A stretch of 64,000 nt of DNA from contig NW_004454216.1 in NCBI RefSeq assembly GCF_000283155.1, forward strand, positions 3,528,680 to 3,592,679, in the 5' to 3' direction. The position numbers and the translations under genes are program-made. The notes beneath the pieces were generated by a model. That model did not search any database. It was given only the letters and a program-made list of their open reading frames with translations, and had not been told where the DNA came from. Of the stretch, positions 46,081-58,343 are shown one piece after another (positions within the stretch are counted from its first letter, which is position 1; every line of letters begins with the position of its first letter). This stretch comes from Ceratotherium simum simum (taxonomy: Eukaryota > Chordata > Mammalia > Perissodactyla > Rhinocerotidae).

Positions 46081-47434
46081 CACATTGAAAAAATGGGATA
46101 TTTTCAAAGGAACAGAACTTGGCTTGGTCCAGCTCATTGGAGGAGCTTGGGTTGTTTAATGTGTATAACCATAACAACTGTTAAAGGCCTATCAATATTT
46201 GTGAGCACTATTTGGAAAAAAACAAAAAGTATAACAGTTTTATGTTGCCACAAGACACTGGGCAAGATTTGGAAAAACTTTCAAAAAGGAAGATTTTGGC
46301 TTGGAAGAAGAAAGAGCATTATAGTAGGAATACTGTCTGGCATTGGTGAAGGATGTCTCCTGGAGGATTAGTTCTCTTTACTAAAGGCATTCAAACAGAG
46401 GCAAGATTATCTTTTATGAAGAAGGATTATGTAGAAAACGTTCCTCCCTGAGTCCCAGGCGGCCTCCAAGGAGCTGTGCCAGTCTCCATTCTGGTATACT
46501 AGGAGTTTATGATTGTTCTCCGTCTAAAAACACACTCAGTTGCATTTTCTTTTATGTGGTTACTAAATCATACCTTTTTGTCCATGTATGACTTTGGGCA
46601 CAGAAAAAATTTTCAGCTCATAAAGTTAAATAATAATGGATGGTCATGGTGATGATAAGGCAAGAGTCACCATGGCATGGAGAAAATACAACCCTAAATA
46701 GGCTTGATGGGTAACAAGTGCAGCAATTCAACCTCAGCCACTTTTTGAATAAATTGCCTTTTTTTCTCTTTTGACCACATACTTGCCATTTTTCTGTATT
46801 CAATCTTTACATTGTCTCTCCAAAGCAATGTGAGCCACCTTTTGCACTATGCATAAAGAATAGATGCTGTCTTAGACTTGTATCTCATGATTTTAATTGC
46901 CTGCCTTGTATGATTTGGGTATTGAATTAACAAAAGTGGAATGAAAAGGAGAGGAGGAAAAATAGAGATGAAACGTGAAGCCGGAACAAGAGTGATCACA
47001 GGAGGCACCCAGGGTCAAGTGTAAGTCACTACCCCTCAACCTCATGCGAGTGCTGGGTCAGCACCTTAGAGCGAGTGCCTCCTTCACAGTTGTGCCCTGG
47101 ACACCTAGCTGGTCTCACCCAGGTCCAAGCCTCAGACTTCTGATTCGTCCTTAAGTAACACGACAGACAAACGTCAGCTAAGCAAGGAAGTTCCAATCAA
47201 TAGTTGATAAGATATATTATTTCTAGTTTTATCAAAATGCAATGCCCTTAAAGAAAAAGATTAATTTGTAAAACATAATGTTCATATAACTTTATTTCTT
47301 TACAGTAATTCCTTATATGATACTCTGTCTTCTTGCATGACATTGAACTTATTACACTAAATGATATAAAATCATAATTTTTGTAGGTTAAAAAATTGAA
47401 TACTGGCTATTACATGTGGTTTGTCCAACCTATT
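46081..47434. other. Unassigned DNA, 1.35 kb
   Basis: No repeat or gene recognised. Confidence 0.5.
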
Positions 47435-47650
47435 ACTATATAGTGTAGTGGAAAGAACATGAGCTAAGGAGTCATATCCGTGTTCAAATTCTAGGTTTGT
47501 CATTTAGCAGCTATGGTTGCTGGAAAAATTACTCATCTTTTTGGTTTTCTCATTTGTAAAATGAAATGATAATTATCTTTCAGGGTTGTTTTGATGATTA
47601 AATGAGATGACGTAGCTATACTATTCCTATTAATTATTATTATACATTAC
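47435..47650 (+). repeat. MIR SINE
   Basis: AGTGTAGTGGAAAGAACATG, AAGGAGTCATATCCGTGTTC, CTCATTTGTAAAATGAAATG, CAGGGTTGTTTTGATGATTA, AATGAGATGACGTA: almost the whole MIR in order. Confidence 0.8.
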
Positions 47651-48784
47651 AGCTGACTACTGAAGGGACTCCAGGGTAGAAGCGCAAAACGAGTTATGGC
47701 TGTGCAAGTATTAGGGCAGAAGTATGGTGAGTATTCTATGATGCTCAAGATTAGAGATTTCCAAACCTGTCTGAGTATCAGATTCTGACTGATTAACCGT
47801 ATTTTTAATGAGCTTCACTGGTGATTGAATTGTGCTACCATATTTGAGAGGGTTCTCTAGATAGCAACAAAGATCCCTTCTGGCTTTAAATCTCATAATT
47901 GTTTATCAGATTCTATTTTGAGCAATTTTTTCCTTTTCTAATGTACACTCATGATTCCTTTACTTTCCTGTGTAAGTTCTTCCCAGAGAAGGCCCCGGGC
48001 TAACTTGACGTGTGCTTTGCCTGTGTGCACAAGGGAAGCCTCTTGTTCTAGCATCGTCCTATGAATCTGCCAGTTTCGCTATGCATTGCTAGGAGAACAA
48101 CTTTTTAATTAAAAAAGAGTCAAACAAGATTACTTAGTTTTCTTCTTTAAAAGGCAAAATTGTCAGTTTCCTTGAAATCCCTTTTCTCTTTAACTCTCTT
48201 TCTTTAAGACATTTGAGTTCAGCAATATCCTCTGTGTCAACTTCTGGATAAAGAAGATGTTTCTTGGCCTGCTGCTGTTGTCTGTGACTGCCATGGTAAA
48301 ACAATCCATGCCAATAGTCCAGCCTGCTGGGCTGCCACTGATAAGACCCCCCTTCCTTTGGTCTGGCGTCTTGTTCAGATACTATAGCAAAAGCTGTATT
48401 ACTCTCTGGGGAGCAACTTGAGTGTCATCTTGGTGGCTCATAGCCAGCATTCTGCCCTGTGGAAGGGGATCCTTGGGCACAATCCAGAATGTACTTAGGG
48501 CAGTGTTGTCCAGAAGATCTTTCCCCCTCTATAGTTAAAACTTGTATTTTTAACCTTCAATTCTAACAGCCTGTATTTTATTCCAGCAAATATATTCCTC
48601 TGGATTAAATCTAGCTCATTCTAGAAAAAGAAGCTTTCAAGGAAATTGTTGGTACTTTAGGACAATTAAAGATGAATTGGTGTTTCTGTGTGGGTTACAG
48701 CAGAAATATAACTTGCACATAATTGAAGTTGTTACCTTATTCCTATAATGCTGTCACTCAAACAATAGACCATCAGTTACAGAG
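47651..48784. other. Unassigned DNA with exon-like ORF
   Basis: No repeat recognised. Contains the short signal-peptide-like frame described separately. Confidence 0.45.
48257..48421 (+). other. Signal-peptide-like short ORF, possible first exon
   Basis: A 54-codon frame starts MFLGLLLLSVTAM, which has the shape of a secretory signal peptide: short N-region, Leu-rich core, small residues near the end. The 13th codon, ATG at 48293-48295, is followed by GTAAAA, a usable but weak splice donor; read through, the frame runs to TGA at 48419-48421. Upstream at about 48145-48155 is CTTTAAAAGGC, a possible TATA-like element. The start context AAGAAGATGT is acceptable. I cannot name a gene, and chance is a real alternative because a 13-codon Leu-rich run is short. 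Confidence 0.2.
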
Positions 48785-49420
48785 ACATAGAGGAGACTTG
48801 GACGTCACTAATTTTAATATCCACCCCATCAGGAATCCTTTACTGAAACTACCTGATAGATTGTCATCAAAGCGTCTGATGGAAAACTTCCATTGAGTGG
48901 AAGCTCACTGCATTATAAGGCGACCCATTAGGTTTTGAAGTTCCCTGTTTTTTACAAATTATTTCTAAATATTAATCAGTCTCTCTAATATCCAACCATT
49001 TATTTCGTTTACGTCTTGGAAAAGCACACAGAATAAATTTAATTTCTCTTCTCTACGGAAGCTCCTCAAATATTTGGTGATAGTTATATCTGTCCATGTC
49101 TTCCCTTCTCTGATTAGAATAACCCTAATTCTCTACCTTTTATCTGTCATATCATTAAAACCCGTATACTTCTGGTCACTTTCTTTATAACTTACGTGGG
49201 CTCTTTTAGGTACTCAAATGCCTAAATATGATCTGACCAGGGCAGACTACAGTGGATTATAATCTCCCTTTTACTAGATACTCTATTAATACAGCCTCTT
49301 ATTGTGTTAGCATTTTTGACAGCCTGATTACCCTTTTGAATCATAATAAATTTTCCGTCAAGTGAAACCCCCTATGGTTTTTCACATATTTCCTGATATT
49401 AAGTCAAGAATTAAAAGGTA
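48785..49420 (-). mobile_element. L3/CR1-type LINE (antisense), long fragment
   Basis: Plus strand follows antisense CR1/L3 order: GGTTTTGAAGTTCCCTG, AGCTCCTCAAATATTTGGTG, ATAGTTATATCTGTCCATG, TATGATCTGACCAGGGCAGA, CTACAGTGGATTATAATCTC, ATACAGCCTCTTATTGTGTT, AGCATTTTTGACAGCCTGAT. The matched region corresponds to the end of the reverse-transcriptase ORF in CR1 elements. No frame remains. Confidence 0.65.
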
Positions 49421-49434
49421 TGAAGAGAAAGGAA

Positions 49435-49610
49435 ATTAAACTGAATTGTACTTTAGCTCCAGGTTTGCTACTTCTTTGTTTTGTGATCTTGGGCAAGCAT
49501 TGGTTCTCTGTTTCTTCAACTGTAAAACAGAAAGTTTGGATTAAATGGCTTCTAGGGTCCCTACCAGCTCTAATATTTTATTATTCTAGGAAGCTCTACG
49601 TGTTTCTCAT
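49435..49610 (+). repeat. MIR/MIR3-like SINE
   Basis: TTTTGTGATCTTGGGCAAGC, TGTTTCTTCAACTGTAAAAC, TTAAATGGCTTCTAGGGTCC, CTACCAGCTCTAATATTTTA. The tail GGTCCCTACCAGCTCTAA is the variant 3' end I associate with MIR3. The 64-codon frame over it is not a gene. Confidence 0.65.
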
Positions 49611-50059
49611 ATAACTGATTGTTTTTTAACTAAAATGTAAGACTTTTCATTTATCTCAAAAAATATTCACTATTGCAGTGGTGTTTATGTTTATTATTAT
49701 TTCTGTTGACATTTGCCTTTTAAAATTTGGATCTATACATACACAGATTCAGAATTCAATTGTTTTCTGAGAAGCTCCTAAGTGTTGAGGGGAACAAAAT
49801 ATCTTTCACTTCAACATGGAGTAAAGAGAAACACTTGCGTCAGTAAGGGTTGAATCAGGGATGCGTACCACTACTATGAGTGATGTGAAATAAGGGATAA
49901 GAATGGAGCAATTGTGGGTATTTGTGAAGATGTTTATGGAAGGCTGCCTGTGCATCTGGTGGTGGGTCTACTGCCTCTGTATTTGGGTAGGGCCAGTTGA
50001 AAAAAAAATGCTGAAAGTAAAGTGGGGAAGAAACAGGACAGACTAGAATTTGTGAAGGT
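49611..50059. other. Unassigned non-coding DNA
   Basis: No repeat or gene recognised. Confidence 0.5.
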
Positions 50060-50475
50060 AAATTGGAACACATGTGGACAAACTGGAACCCACATCTGTG
50101 TGTCATCACCTTTAACCTTGACAAGGTGGGTGTCTTATAGAAGGACCTGGAGCCCTCTCCAAGGAATATGCAACTGGCCCAGCCCTTGGAGAGGCTGAGG
50201 GGAAGATATGATGGGGACTAAAGGAGCTTCAGTCCCAGCTGCTACCCCACACCGAGAAATGGAAGTAGCATACGAGCAACAAATGGGCACAAGCTGTGTT
50301 ATGTGCCTGAACTCTACCCAGCCTTCCCTTCACTGCCTTCCAGATCTCATGCAAATTTCCTTGTGGTCAATCCTAACCCAGAACTACACAGGGAAGGGGA
50401 TTCTGAAAATGTGCTTCCAGATTAGCCAGGTTAACACTGTACAAAAATGCAGCAATAATAGCATACTCTCACTAC
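50060..50475. repeat. Unclassified repeat-like block
   Basis: AGATCTCATGCAAATTTCCT, TGTGGTCAATCCTAACCCAG, AACTACACAGGGAAGGGGAT and TTAGCCAGGTTAACACTGTA feel like a dispersed repeat consensus, but I cannot name it. GC is above the local average. Confidence 0.3.
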
Positions 50476-53334
50476 CTTAGGTAGTGTTGGAAGGTCTAGA
50501 AAAAGTACACAGAGGCAACCTATAAAACAAATGTGAAAACAAAAAGAACTGGTTTGAATTGCTTTGGTTACGTAACAAAATGTAATAGTATAATAACTGA
50601 AAAGTCTAAGAGGGCATTAGTAATATTGGGGCACATAAGGAAACTTTAATAAGCTCTCTGTTCAGTATGATATAATGCATCAACAGCCACACAGGGCTAT
50701 ATTTTAGGATAAGTGTGACATTGAAATCTATAAGTGTGACCCAGGCACTCAGTGCATTTGAAATATTTGTGTATAGGTGGGTGTGGGGATTTGGCTGTCT
50801 GATGACCTTATCCTGTGTCAAGAATTAACCTTATGTTAGGTAAGGTTCCTAGCAGTCTTCCTTCTGGAGTTTCTTCCAGCCTTAACTTGAACGCTTCCCC
50901 ACTAGTGTTCATTCCACCAAAGCTCTTGATTTATAGTTCACAATTTATTTTGTAAATGACATTGTTTTAGTTTGTATTCAATTTTTTTTCCCATGGAAAG
51001 CAGTGTTTGGTCTGCTATTGTCTGTCATTGTGGTTTCAAACAAAGAGGTGTACAATTGTAAGGCGTCTTCATCTTGAATAGATATAATTATATATAGTGT
51101 TAAAAAGAACACTAGTATTTTGAATACTCAAAGAGCATTCTGTGGTCTATGAATGGTTCTAAGTGTTTCTGAGTATGCCGCTAAAAACATAAAGCTCAAG
51201 GTATTCTGCTTTCATTAAAGGTCAGGTGGAGTTTAAAAGAGTTTGTACTAAATTTGACGTGTTTTTCAGCGTTAGTTAATCTTCACTTGCCTTCAAATAG
51301 CCCAACCAACCAAAACAAAAGAATTATCTTCAACTCCACAAAATGATCTAGGGGTAATGTGGAAGAAAGAATGGTTAATAACTTTTTATTTGATCTACCA
51401 GATGCAAAGCACATGTTTTCACTTTTAAGAAGCCAACTTTCATGTACTTTTGCTAGACCTTCCAACACGACCTAAGGTAGTGAGAAATCCTGAAATCCTA
51501 CATTGATACCTTATCATCTCCAGCTTATTGCTAAGTCTTTCCCTAACTAGTTACACCACATGTCACTCCTGGAATACTAATTGTGATTAGTCCTGGTGAT
51601 TCCAGATACCCCAGAACTTTCCCTTTATAGTAGGGTAAGATACTGAACAAGAGAATTGCTTGCATTGCTGCTATGCCAGATAAGGGCAGTTGAAAAGGGA
51701 GCAAAAAGTTCAGGACGTTACTGAGAGAAACTTGGTGTTGGAGGATGGTGATAAATTAAATTTAGATGTTGGTGACTTATTTAAGGCTTCAGGGAAGAAC
51801 TCTTTGAGCATACTTACATAAATGTCAGGAAATGTTGGTATTTACCTATTTATCATCTACTTAGAGCAGTGAGCTTGTGCTTTGCAGACATATACCAAAA
51901 CGACAAGAACAACAACAAAATCAAGTAGTTTTTGACAACAAAATGTATTTCATAGCATTTCCATTTTCTTTTAAACCCCTGTATTCTGGATAAACTTTTA
52001 GAAGAGAAATTTTTCTCTGCACAATTAAGACCACTTAAATTTCTCTTATTAATTAAACATTAAAGTTTCCCTATAGTACAGCTAATTAATCCTTGAAATA
52101 TGAAAATCACCATGAAGAAGATGATTTATGGTAATAACTTACATAAATTCAAGCTGGTATTATGGTGATCAAGATGGGAGATACACGAAAATTAAATAGC
52201 AGTGGGAGAAGAGAGAGAATGTCTATTTTCACATACCCTTAGCACAAAATGATGGATAATCGACTGATTTTATTTTGTTCTCTTAACTGTTAAAATCCTT
52301 AACTTGTATATGTCAACTTGACAATTTAAATTTAAATTTTGGTAGTTCCATGGATGTAACGAATTGAATTCTTCTGGAAGGAAATTATATTCAGTATGAA
52401 GTCAAACTCTATAGATGTGCAAAATTTTAGACATTTTGCAAAGAATAGTCACACATTAATTTACTGTAATTTTCACAAAGTTCCCTTATTGTTATGTTTT
52501 GAATAACGAAGGAAAGAAGTTACGGAACTTCTCAGTCTCCAGTTAGTGGGTTTCTTGATTGGTACTTGGGCTCAAATCTTGAAAGGAGTGCTGAAGTACG
52601 TTGCCGAGGAGTACTCTTATCCATCAGGAGTCATGTAGGATGGATAAATCATACTTTATGCCTTTCTCTACCTTAAATACTGGTGTTGTACAGGGGGAAT
52701 CAACCTAACACACACTTTGTGGGTAGTTGTCAAGGGACAACTTGTGAAGCAGACCAGAATTAGAATTAGTTCTTATTGTTTATATTTAATTGGTTCATGA
52801 GAAATCTGAGAAGTGTGGACTTGTTTTACCTTTAATATAGGCCCAGGAAAAATGCTGAATCCATCGCTTCTTGTTCCAAAGTGGGGTTATAATCAGAGAG
52901 AATACAGGGGCCAGGTGGGCAGATAAAAGGGGAGATTGGGACGGAAGAGTAGAAGAGACTGTTGGGCTCAGAGAATCTGGGCTAAGGAGTCTTAGGTCTG
53001 ATACAGTGAAAGCAACTAAGGCAAGAAGGGCAGAGATATAAAAAAGGTGACATCTGGGACATGTGGGGAGAGTTCAAGTACATTCCATCCATTGGTTTGG
53101 AACAATGAAGGCAGAGAGGTGACAGGAGAGAAGTAGATACAATAACTGAGAATGTGAATTGCTCCAAGGGCCCTTCATTGAGGCCTGAAGAGCCAAATTT
53201 AGGATTAGAAAAATGTTGTTTTCTATAGTCTGTATCAATCCAAGGGATTTATACTGTCTCATATATAGAAAACCTCTGGCAGAATATAGATACAATGTTG
53301 AAATAGAGTCTCAAGGTGCTATCATTGCTCATAA
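50476..53334. other. Unassigned DNA, 2.9 kb
   Basis: A/T-rich with no repeat or gene recognised. Two overlapping minus-strand frames near 52982-53295 lack any family signature. Confidence 0.45.
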
Positions 53335-53565
53335 TGCTACCCTATACTTGCATAATGCTTAACAGCTTTCAAAGCACTTTTATATAAATTAGCTTATATA
53401 ATTTTACAATCCCTGTGAGATATGTGGGACAGGTATCATTTTATTGCCCTTATAGGTAAGGAAATTGAAATGAGATTTGGAAGTGCTAATTGTCTTATCT
53501 GCCGTCACTACAATGTGCAAACAGCTAAACTGACACTCAGACCCCATTTTTTTATTAGGAATCCA
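53335..53565 (-). repeat. MIR-family SINE (antisense), diverged
   Basis: TGCTTAACAGCTTTCAAAGC, ACTTTTATATAAATTAGCTT, AATCCCTGTGAGATATGTGG, AGGTAAGGAAATTGAAATGA follow the antisense MIR core. Confidence 0.6.
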
Positions 53566-54114
53566 GACCTCTTATTGATAAGTATATATATATAATACAC
53601 ATACATGTCAAATTTTTGTGAAAGCTAAACATGCTTGATGATTTATTTAGATTTTCAAAATGATATAACAGAGGGTAGTTATGTCATATTTGGGTATTAT
53701 TCTGTCATGGCCAGAATCTTGATCTGGAGAAAATTTTGGTCTAATCAATGTGATTTCTTGTTTTCCCATGAAGAGGCTGTAAAGAGAAATAAAAAGATAA
53801 ATAGGTCAACCTGGGAAACCAGTAAAGAGAGACTACAGTTAAGCAGGAAGTCATGAGAGGTGGGAGGAGTCACCTTTTCCTTGGTGTGTGAGCCATTTGG
53901 AACAACTTCCTGGCATGGGATGGCATTTTGGTCCTTCAAAATCCCTAAACTCTTGGAAATTGAAATCTCAGACTTGAATAAGCTTGTTTCAAGAAATAAA
54001 GCATTGGGATATCTGTAGGACTTGTGAACACACTTCTAAACTGAGACTGTGTGACTTTTTCCAAGCATGGCCAGAAGCAATGTAGGCTACTAGGTGAATA
54101 GGGTAGATCAGCAC
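53566..54114. other. Unassigned non-coding DNA
   Basis: Apart from the (TA)n run, no repeat or gene recognised. Confidence 0.5.
53583..53594. repeat. Short (TA)n
   Basis: TATATATATATA between A/T-rich flanks. Confidence 0.8.
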
Positions 54115-54280
54115 TCAAGACTTGGCTTTGATATTTACTGCATGTCACTTAATCTTGTTAATGGTCAAGTTTACTCGTCCATATAAAGGCAATAATGACA
54201 TCTGCTCCATGGTGTATTTGGAAGCTGAAATGATTCAATGTAAGTAAATGTACTTTGCAAGCATCAATTATTAGAAATAT
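54115..54280 (+). repeat. MIR SINE, diverged
   Basis: CTTGGCTTTGATATTTACTG, CATGTCACTTAATCTTGTTA, TTACTCGTCCATATAAAGGC, AATAATGACATCTGCTCCAT follow the sense MIR order. Confidence 0.55.
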
Positions 54281-54442
54281 CACCCCTCTTGAGAAGACAC
54301 CCCCTTTGAAGCATTCCTCTTAAAAGACATCTGAAGTCATTCTTAACACTTTCTAGAACTGCATCACATGGAGGCAAGGACAGAAACTTTAGAAACATTT
54401 TGTGTATAATACTATCACCTCTTTATTTTTCCTTTGCTGTAG

Positions 54443-54543
54443 GCCTGCTGGAGAGATTTTCTGGGCTGGAGAAGATGACAGCCAGTAGTGAGGAGAGGGA
54501 GGTAGAAGCGGCAGCTGCTCTTGCAGCTGCAGAAAGTCGCTGA
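54443..54543 (+). other. Exon-like ORF after a good splice acceptor
   Basis: TTTATTTTTCCTTTGCTGTAG ends at 54442 and is a strong-looking polypyrimidine acceptor. The following frame reads GLLERFSGLEKMTASSEERE and continues as an Ala/Glu-rich tail to TGA at 54541-54543. It would fit the coding part of a terminal exon. No poly(A) signal was confirmed close by, and the Ala run comes from a GCAGCTGC-type low-complexity stretch. Function unknown; chance is quite possible. Confidence 0.15.
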
Positions 54544-54929
54544 CACAGGACTCAGTTGGGAAAGCTCTGAATGGAGCGCAGTAATTTGGTGGAGAAAGGC
54601 ACAGAGAAGGCAGAGCAGCACGCAGTGAAGAATGACTCAGAGCGAGTTTTCCCTACCCAGAACTTGATTCTGCTGGAGTTCTCTTCAGCATTTTTGTCAT
54701 TGTAAATTGGAGGTTTGGAATCAGCAAGAGACAGAAAAGAGTCTCTGATGAACCTCCAGATGGAGGTGCTTTGTTTTAAGAAGAGTAGAAATAGAAAGAG
54801 AGTGTACTTGCATACTGAAAGAGGCACACAGAATGGATGGGCATCTGCAAATCAATGAGGTTGTTAAGCAACTGCAGAGGGAGCAGAACCACTAGCCCTC
54901 TGGGTGATCTCAAGCAATGGTTCAGAAAA
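54544..54929. other. Unassigned non-coding DNA
   Basis: A/G-rich, no repeat or gene recognised. Confidence 0.5.
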
Positions 54930-55115
54930 AAAACAAAAAGCAAAGGGACACAAGGAACCTTTTGGAGGTGATGGATATGTTTATTACCTTAATTGTGGCA
55001 AAGATATCATAGAGGCATGCATATGTCCAAACTCATCAAATTGTTTACACTAAGTATGCGCATTTTTTTAATATTTCATTTATACCTCAATAAAGTTGAA
55101 AAAAATAAACATAGA
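54930..55115 (+). mobile_element. L1 3' UTR end (sense)
   Basis: AGGTGATGGATATGTTTATT, ACCTTAATTGTGGCAAAGAT, CCAAACTCATCAAATTGTTT, TTTATACCTCAATAAAGTTG then an A-rich tail: the classic 3' end of L1MB/L1ME-type elements. Confidence 0.75.
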
Positions 55116-58009
55116 AACAAATGAGTTTTTTCTGTCTTGTTCACATCTTTTGAGAAAGGGGCCAGAATTTAGCCCTAAACACTACAAAATAAAATAAAAC
55201 TGACTTTCTTCAACATCTAAGCGTATTTCTAGCCCAATATATTAGAAGAGAGGATCTGCAGCTGACTTACAAGCAGTGCCTGCTGTTTTAGCGATTGGTG
55301 GAGGTTCAAAGTACATATTTAGCGAATTTAGTGTTAAAAATATTCCTATTTTTTTCTCAACAGCTTTATTGAGATCTAATTTCCATACAATACGATTTTC
55401 CAGTTTTAAATGTACAGTTTTATGAGTTTAGCAAATGTGTACGGTCATGTAAACACCATCACAATCACAAAACAGAACATTTCCGTCGTGACAAAAAAGT
55501 TCCCTTACAACCCTTTGTAGACAATCCCTTCTTCCTGCCTCTGGCCCCCAGGTAATAATGGTGATTTGTTTCTGACACTACAGTTTGCTCTTTTCTAGAA
55601 TTTCATATAAAGGGTATCATACAATATATAGTTTTTTATTTTGAGATTTATCCATTCTGATTCCTGTATCAATTTCTTTTTATTGCTTGAATAATATTTT
55701 TTTGTATGGATATACCACATGTTTATCCATTCACCAGACGATGGACATTCGTGTTGTCTCTAGTTTCGGGCTATTATGAATAAATCTCCTATGAAGACTC
55801 ATATACAAATTTTTGTTTGTGTGTGCATTTTCATTTCTCTTGGGTCATTGTCTATAACTACGATTGTTAGGTCATAGAGAAGTGTATGTTTATGAGAAAT
55901 TACCAAATTCTTTCCAAACTGGCTGTACTATGCTGGATTCCCACTTACAATGTATGAAATCAAGTTGTTCAATTTCTTGCTGACATTTGGAATTATCAGT
56001 CCTTTAAATTTGCATATACTTAATGAGTAGTGATGTTGAATATTGCCATCCGTATATCATGTTTGGTGAAGTGTCTGTTGAAACCTTTTGCCCACTCTTT
56101 ATTTGATTTTGTCTTGCTATAACTGAGTTGTGAGATATTTTATATATTCCAGACATAAATCTTTAGTCAGATATCAGTTTTGCAAATATTTTTTCTTAGA
56201 GTGTTGTATGTGTTTTATTTTCTTAACAATGTCTTTTGAAAAATAAAAGTTACTCAACTTAATAAAGTCCAATTTATGGATTTTTATTTTATAGTTCATC
56301 CTTTTTTCTGTCCTATTTAAGAAATTTTTGCCTATCCCAAGATCATAAAAATTTTCTCATATATTTATTTTATAAGTTATATAGTTTTTAGCTCTCACGT
56401 TTCATTTTACAATCCATTTCAAATTACTATCTATGTATGGTGTGAGGTTAGGTTTATTTGTTTAATTATTTTGCACATAGATATCCAATTGTTCCAGCAC
56501 CTTTTGTTGAAAAGACTAGCCTTTTCACAATGAAATTCTTTGGCACTTTTATTGAAAATCAATTGACCATATATGTGTGTGTCTATTTCTGGATTCTGTT
56601 TTCTCTGCCATTCACCTATATGTTTATGTTTATGCAAATACCATACTGTCTCAATTACCGTGCTTTATACTAATCTTGAATCAAGTATTTGTGTTCTCTA
56701 ATTTTGTCTTTTGTCAAAATGGTTTTGACTAAATAGTCAAGTCTTGTGCATTTCCATATTAACTTTAAAATCAGCTAGTCAGTTTCTTCAGCTGGCCTAC
56801 TGGAATTTTGTTTGAGATTATTTTGAATCTATAGATAAATTTGGGAAGAACTGACATTATAATATTATTGAATCTGTGAACATGATGTATCTCTCCACTT
56901 ATTTATGTCTTCTTTAATTTAGCTCAGCAATTGTTTGTAGCTTTTAGCACATAGATCTTACACATATTTTGTTAATTTTATCACCAAATATTTTATATTC
57001 TTGAAGCTATTATAAATGATATTTTAAAAAAAATTAATTTATAATTGTTACTAGCATATAGAAATTTAATTGATTTTAGTGTATTGACTTTACACATGCA
57101 AATCTGATAAATTAATTTATTAGTTCCGGTAGGTTTTCGGAGATTTGGGGGAAGGTTTGTCTACCTTTGTCTAATAAGAGATGATTTTACTTCTTTCTTT
57201 CCAATCTCTACTTAATCTATTGCTATTTCTTGCCTTTTGCACTGACTAGGACCTGCAATACAATGTTGAATACAAGTTGCCTTTTTACTGATCATAGGAG
57301 GAAAGCATTCAGATTTTTACTGTTAAGCATGATGTTAGTTGCAGGTGTTTTACAGACGTTCTCTATGAGATTGCTACTCCTAATGTGCTGAGAGTTTTTT
57401 TTTAATGAATAATTGTACATCTATTAAGATACTCATGTAATTTTTCTTTTTTATTCTTTAATATTGAGCCTATATTTTAGTATTTTTTGAATATACTTTT
57501 TCTGATTTTTTGAATATTAAAGCAACCTGGCATGTGTAGGATAGACTCCACTTGGTTTATTTTTGGTCTATAGTGTATTTTTTTTTTATATATTGCTGAA
57601 TTTATTTGCTAAAGAAGGATCTTTCCATCTTTGATCATGAAGAATATTAGTCTGTAGGTTTTTTTGTACTTTTGTTTTTATATGTTTGGTATTAGGATGA
57701 TGCTGGACTTAGTTGTGAAGTACTCTAGTCTATTTTCTAGAAGCATTTGTATAGAATTGGTATTAGGTCTACCTTCAAAGTTTTGTAAAATCACCAGTGA
57801 AGCCATCTGAACCTGGAGTTTTCTTTGTGGCAAGGTTTTTAACACTAAAGTCAATTTCTTTAAATGTTACGAGACTTCTCAGGTTATTTCTTCTTGAAGG
57901 AGCTTTGTTAATTTGTATTCTTTCCATTTAATCTAAGTTGTGGATTTACTGACAAACTTTTTTTTGAACTATTTCCTTGTTATTCTTATCTGGTCTGTGG
58001 GATCTGTAA

Positions 58010-58023
58010 TGATGTCCCTTTTT
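58010..58023 (+). repeat. Target-site duplication, left copy
   Basis: TGATGTCCCTTTTT, identical to 58330-58343 (right edge of this copy merges with poly(T)). Confidence 0.85.
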
Positions 58024-58329
58024 TTTTTTTTTTGTGAGGAAGATCAGCCCTGAGTTAACATCCATGCTAATCCTCCTCTTTTTGCTGAGGAAGACCGGCT
58101 CTGAGCTAACATCTATTGCCAATCCTCCTCCTTTTTTTTTTCCGTTTTTCTCCCCAAAGCCCCAGCAGATAGTTGTACGTCATAGTTGCACATCCTTCTA
58201 GTTGCTGTATGTGGGACGCGGCCTCAGCATGGCCGGAGAAGCAGTGCGTTGGTGCCCGCCCGGTATCCCAACCCGGGCCGCCAGTAGCGGAGCGCGTGCA
58301 CTGAACTGCTAAGCCACGGGGCCGGCCCC
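58024..58329 (-). mobile_element. ERE SINE (long form), antisense, CpG-rich and young-looking
   Basis: Long uninterrupted poly(T), GAGGAAGATCAGCCCTGAGT, the long-form insert (AGTTGTACGTCATAGTTGCA; CATCCTTCTAGTTGCTGTAT), then GGCCTCAGCATGGCCGG and the head complement GCCACGGGGCCGGCCCC. It retains many CpGs that older copies have lost, and its TSD is perfect; it looks like the most recent SINE here. Confidence 0.95.
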
Positions 58330-58343
58330 TGATGTCCCTTTTT
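58330..58343 (+). repeat. Target-site duplication, right copy
   Basis: Second copy of TGATGTCCCTTTTT. Confidence 0.85.
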
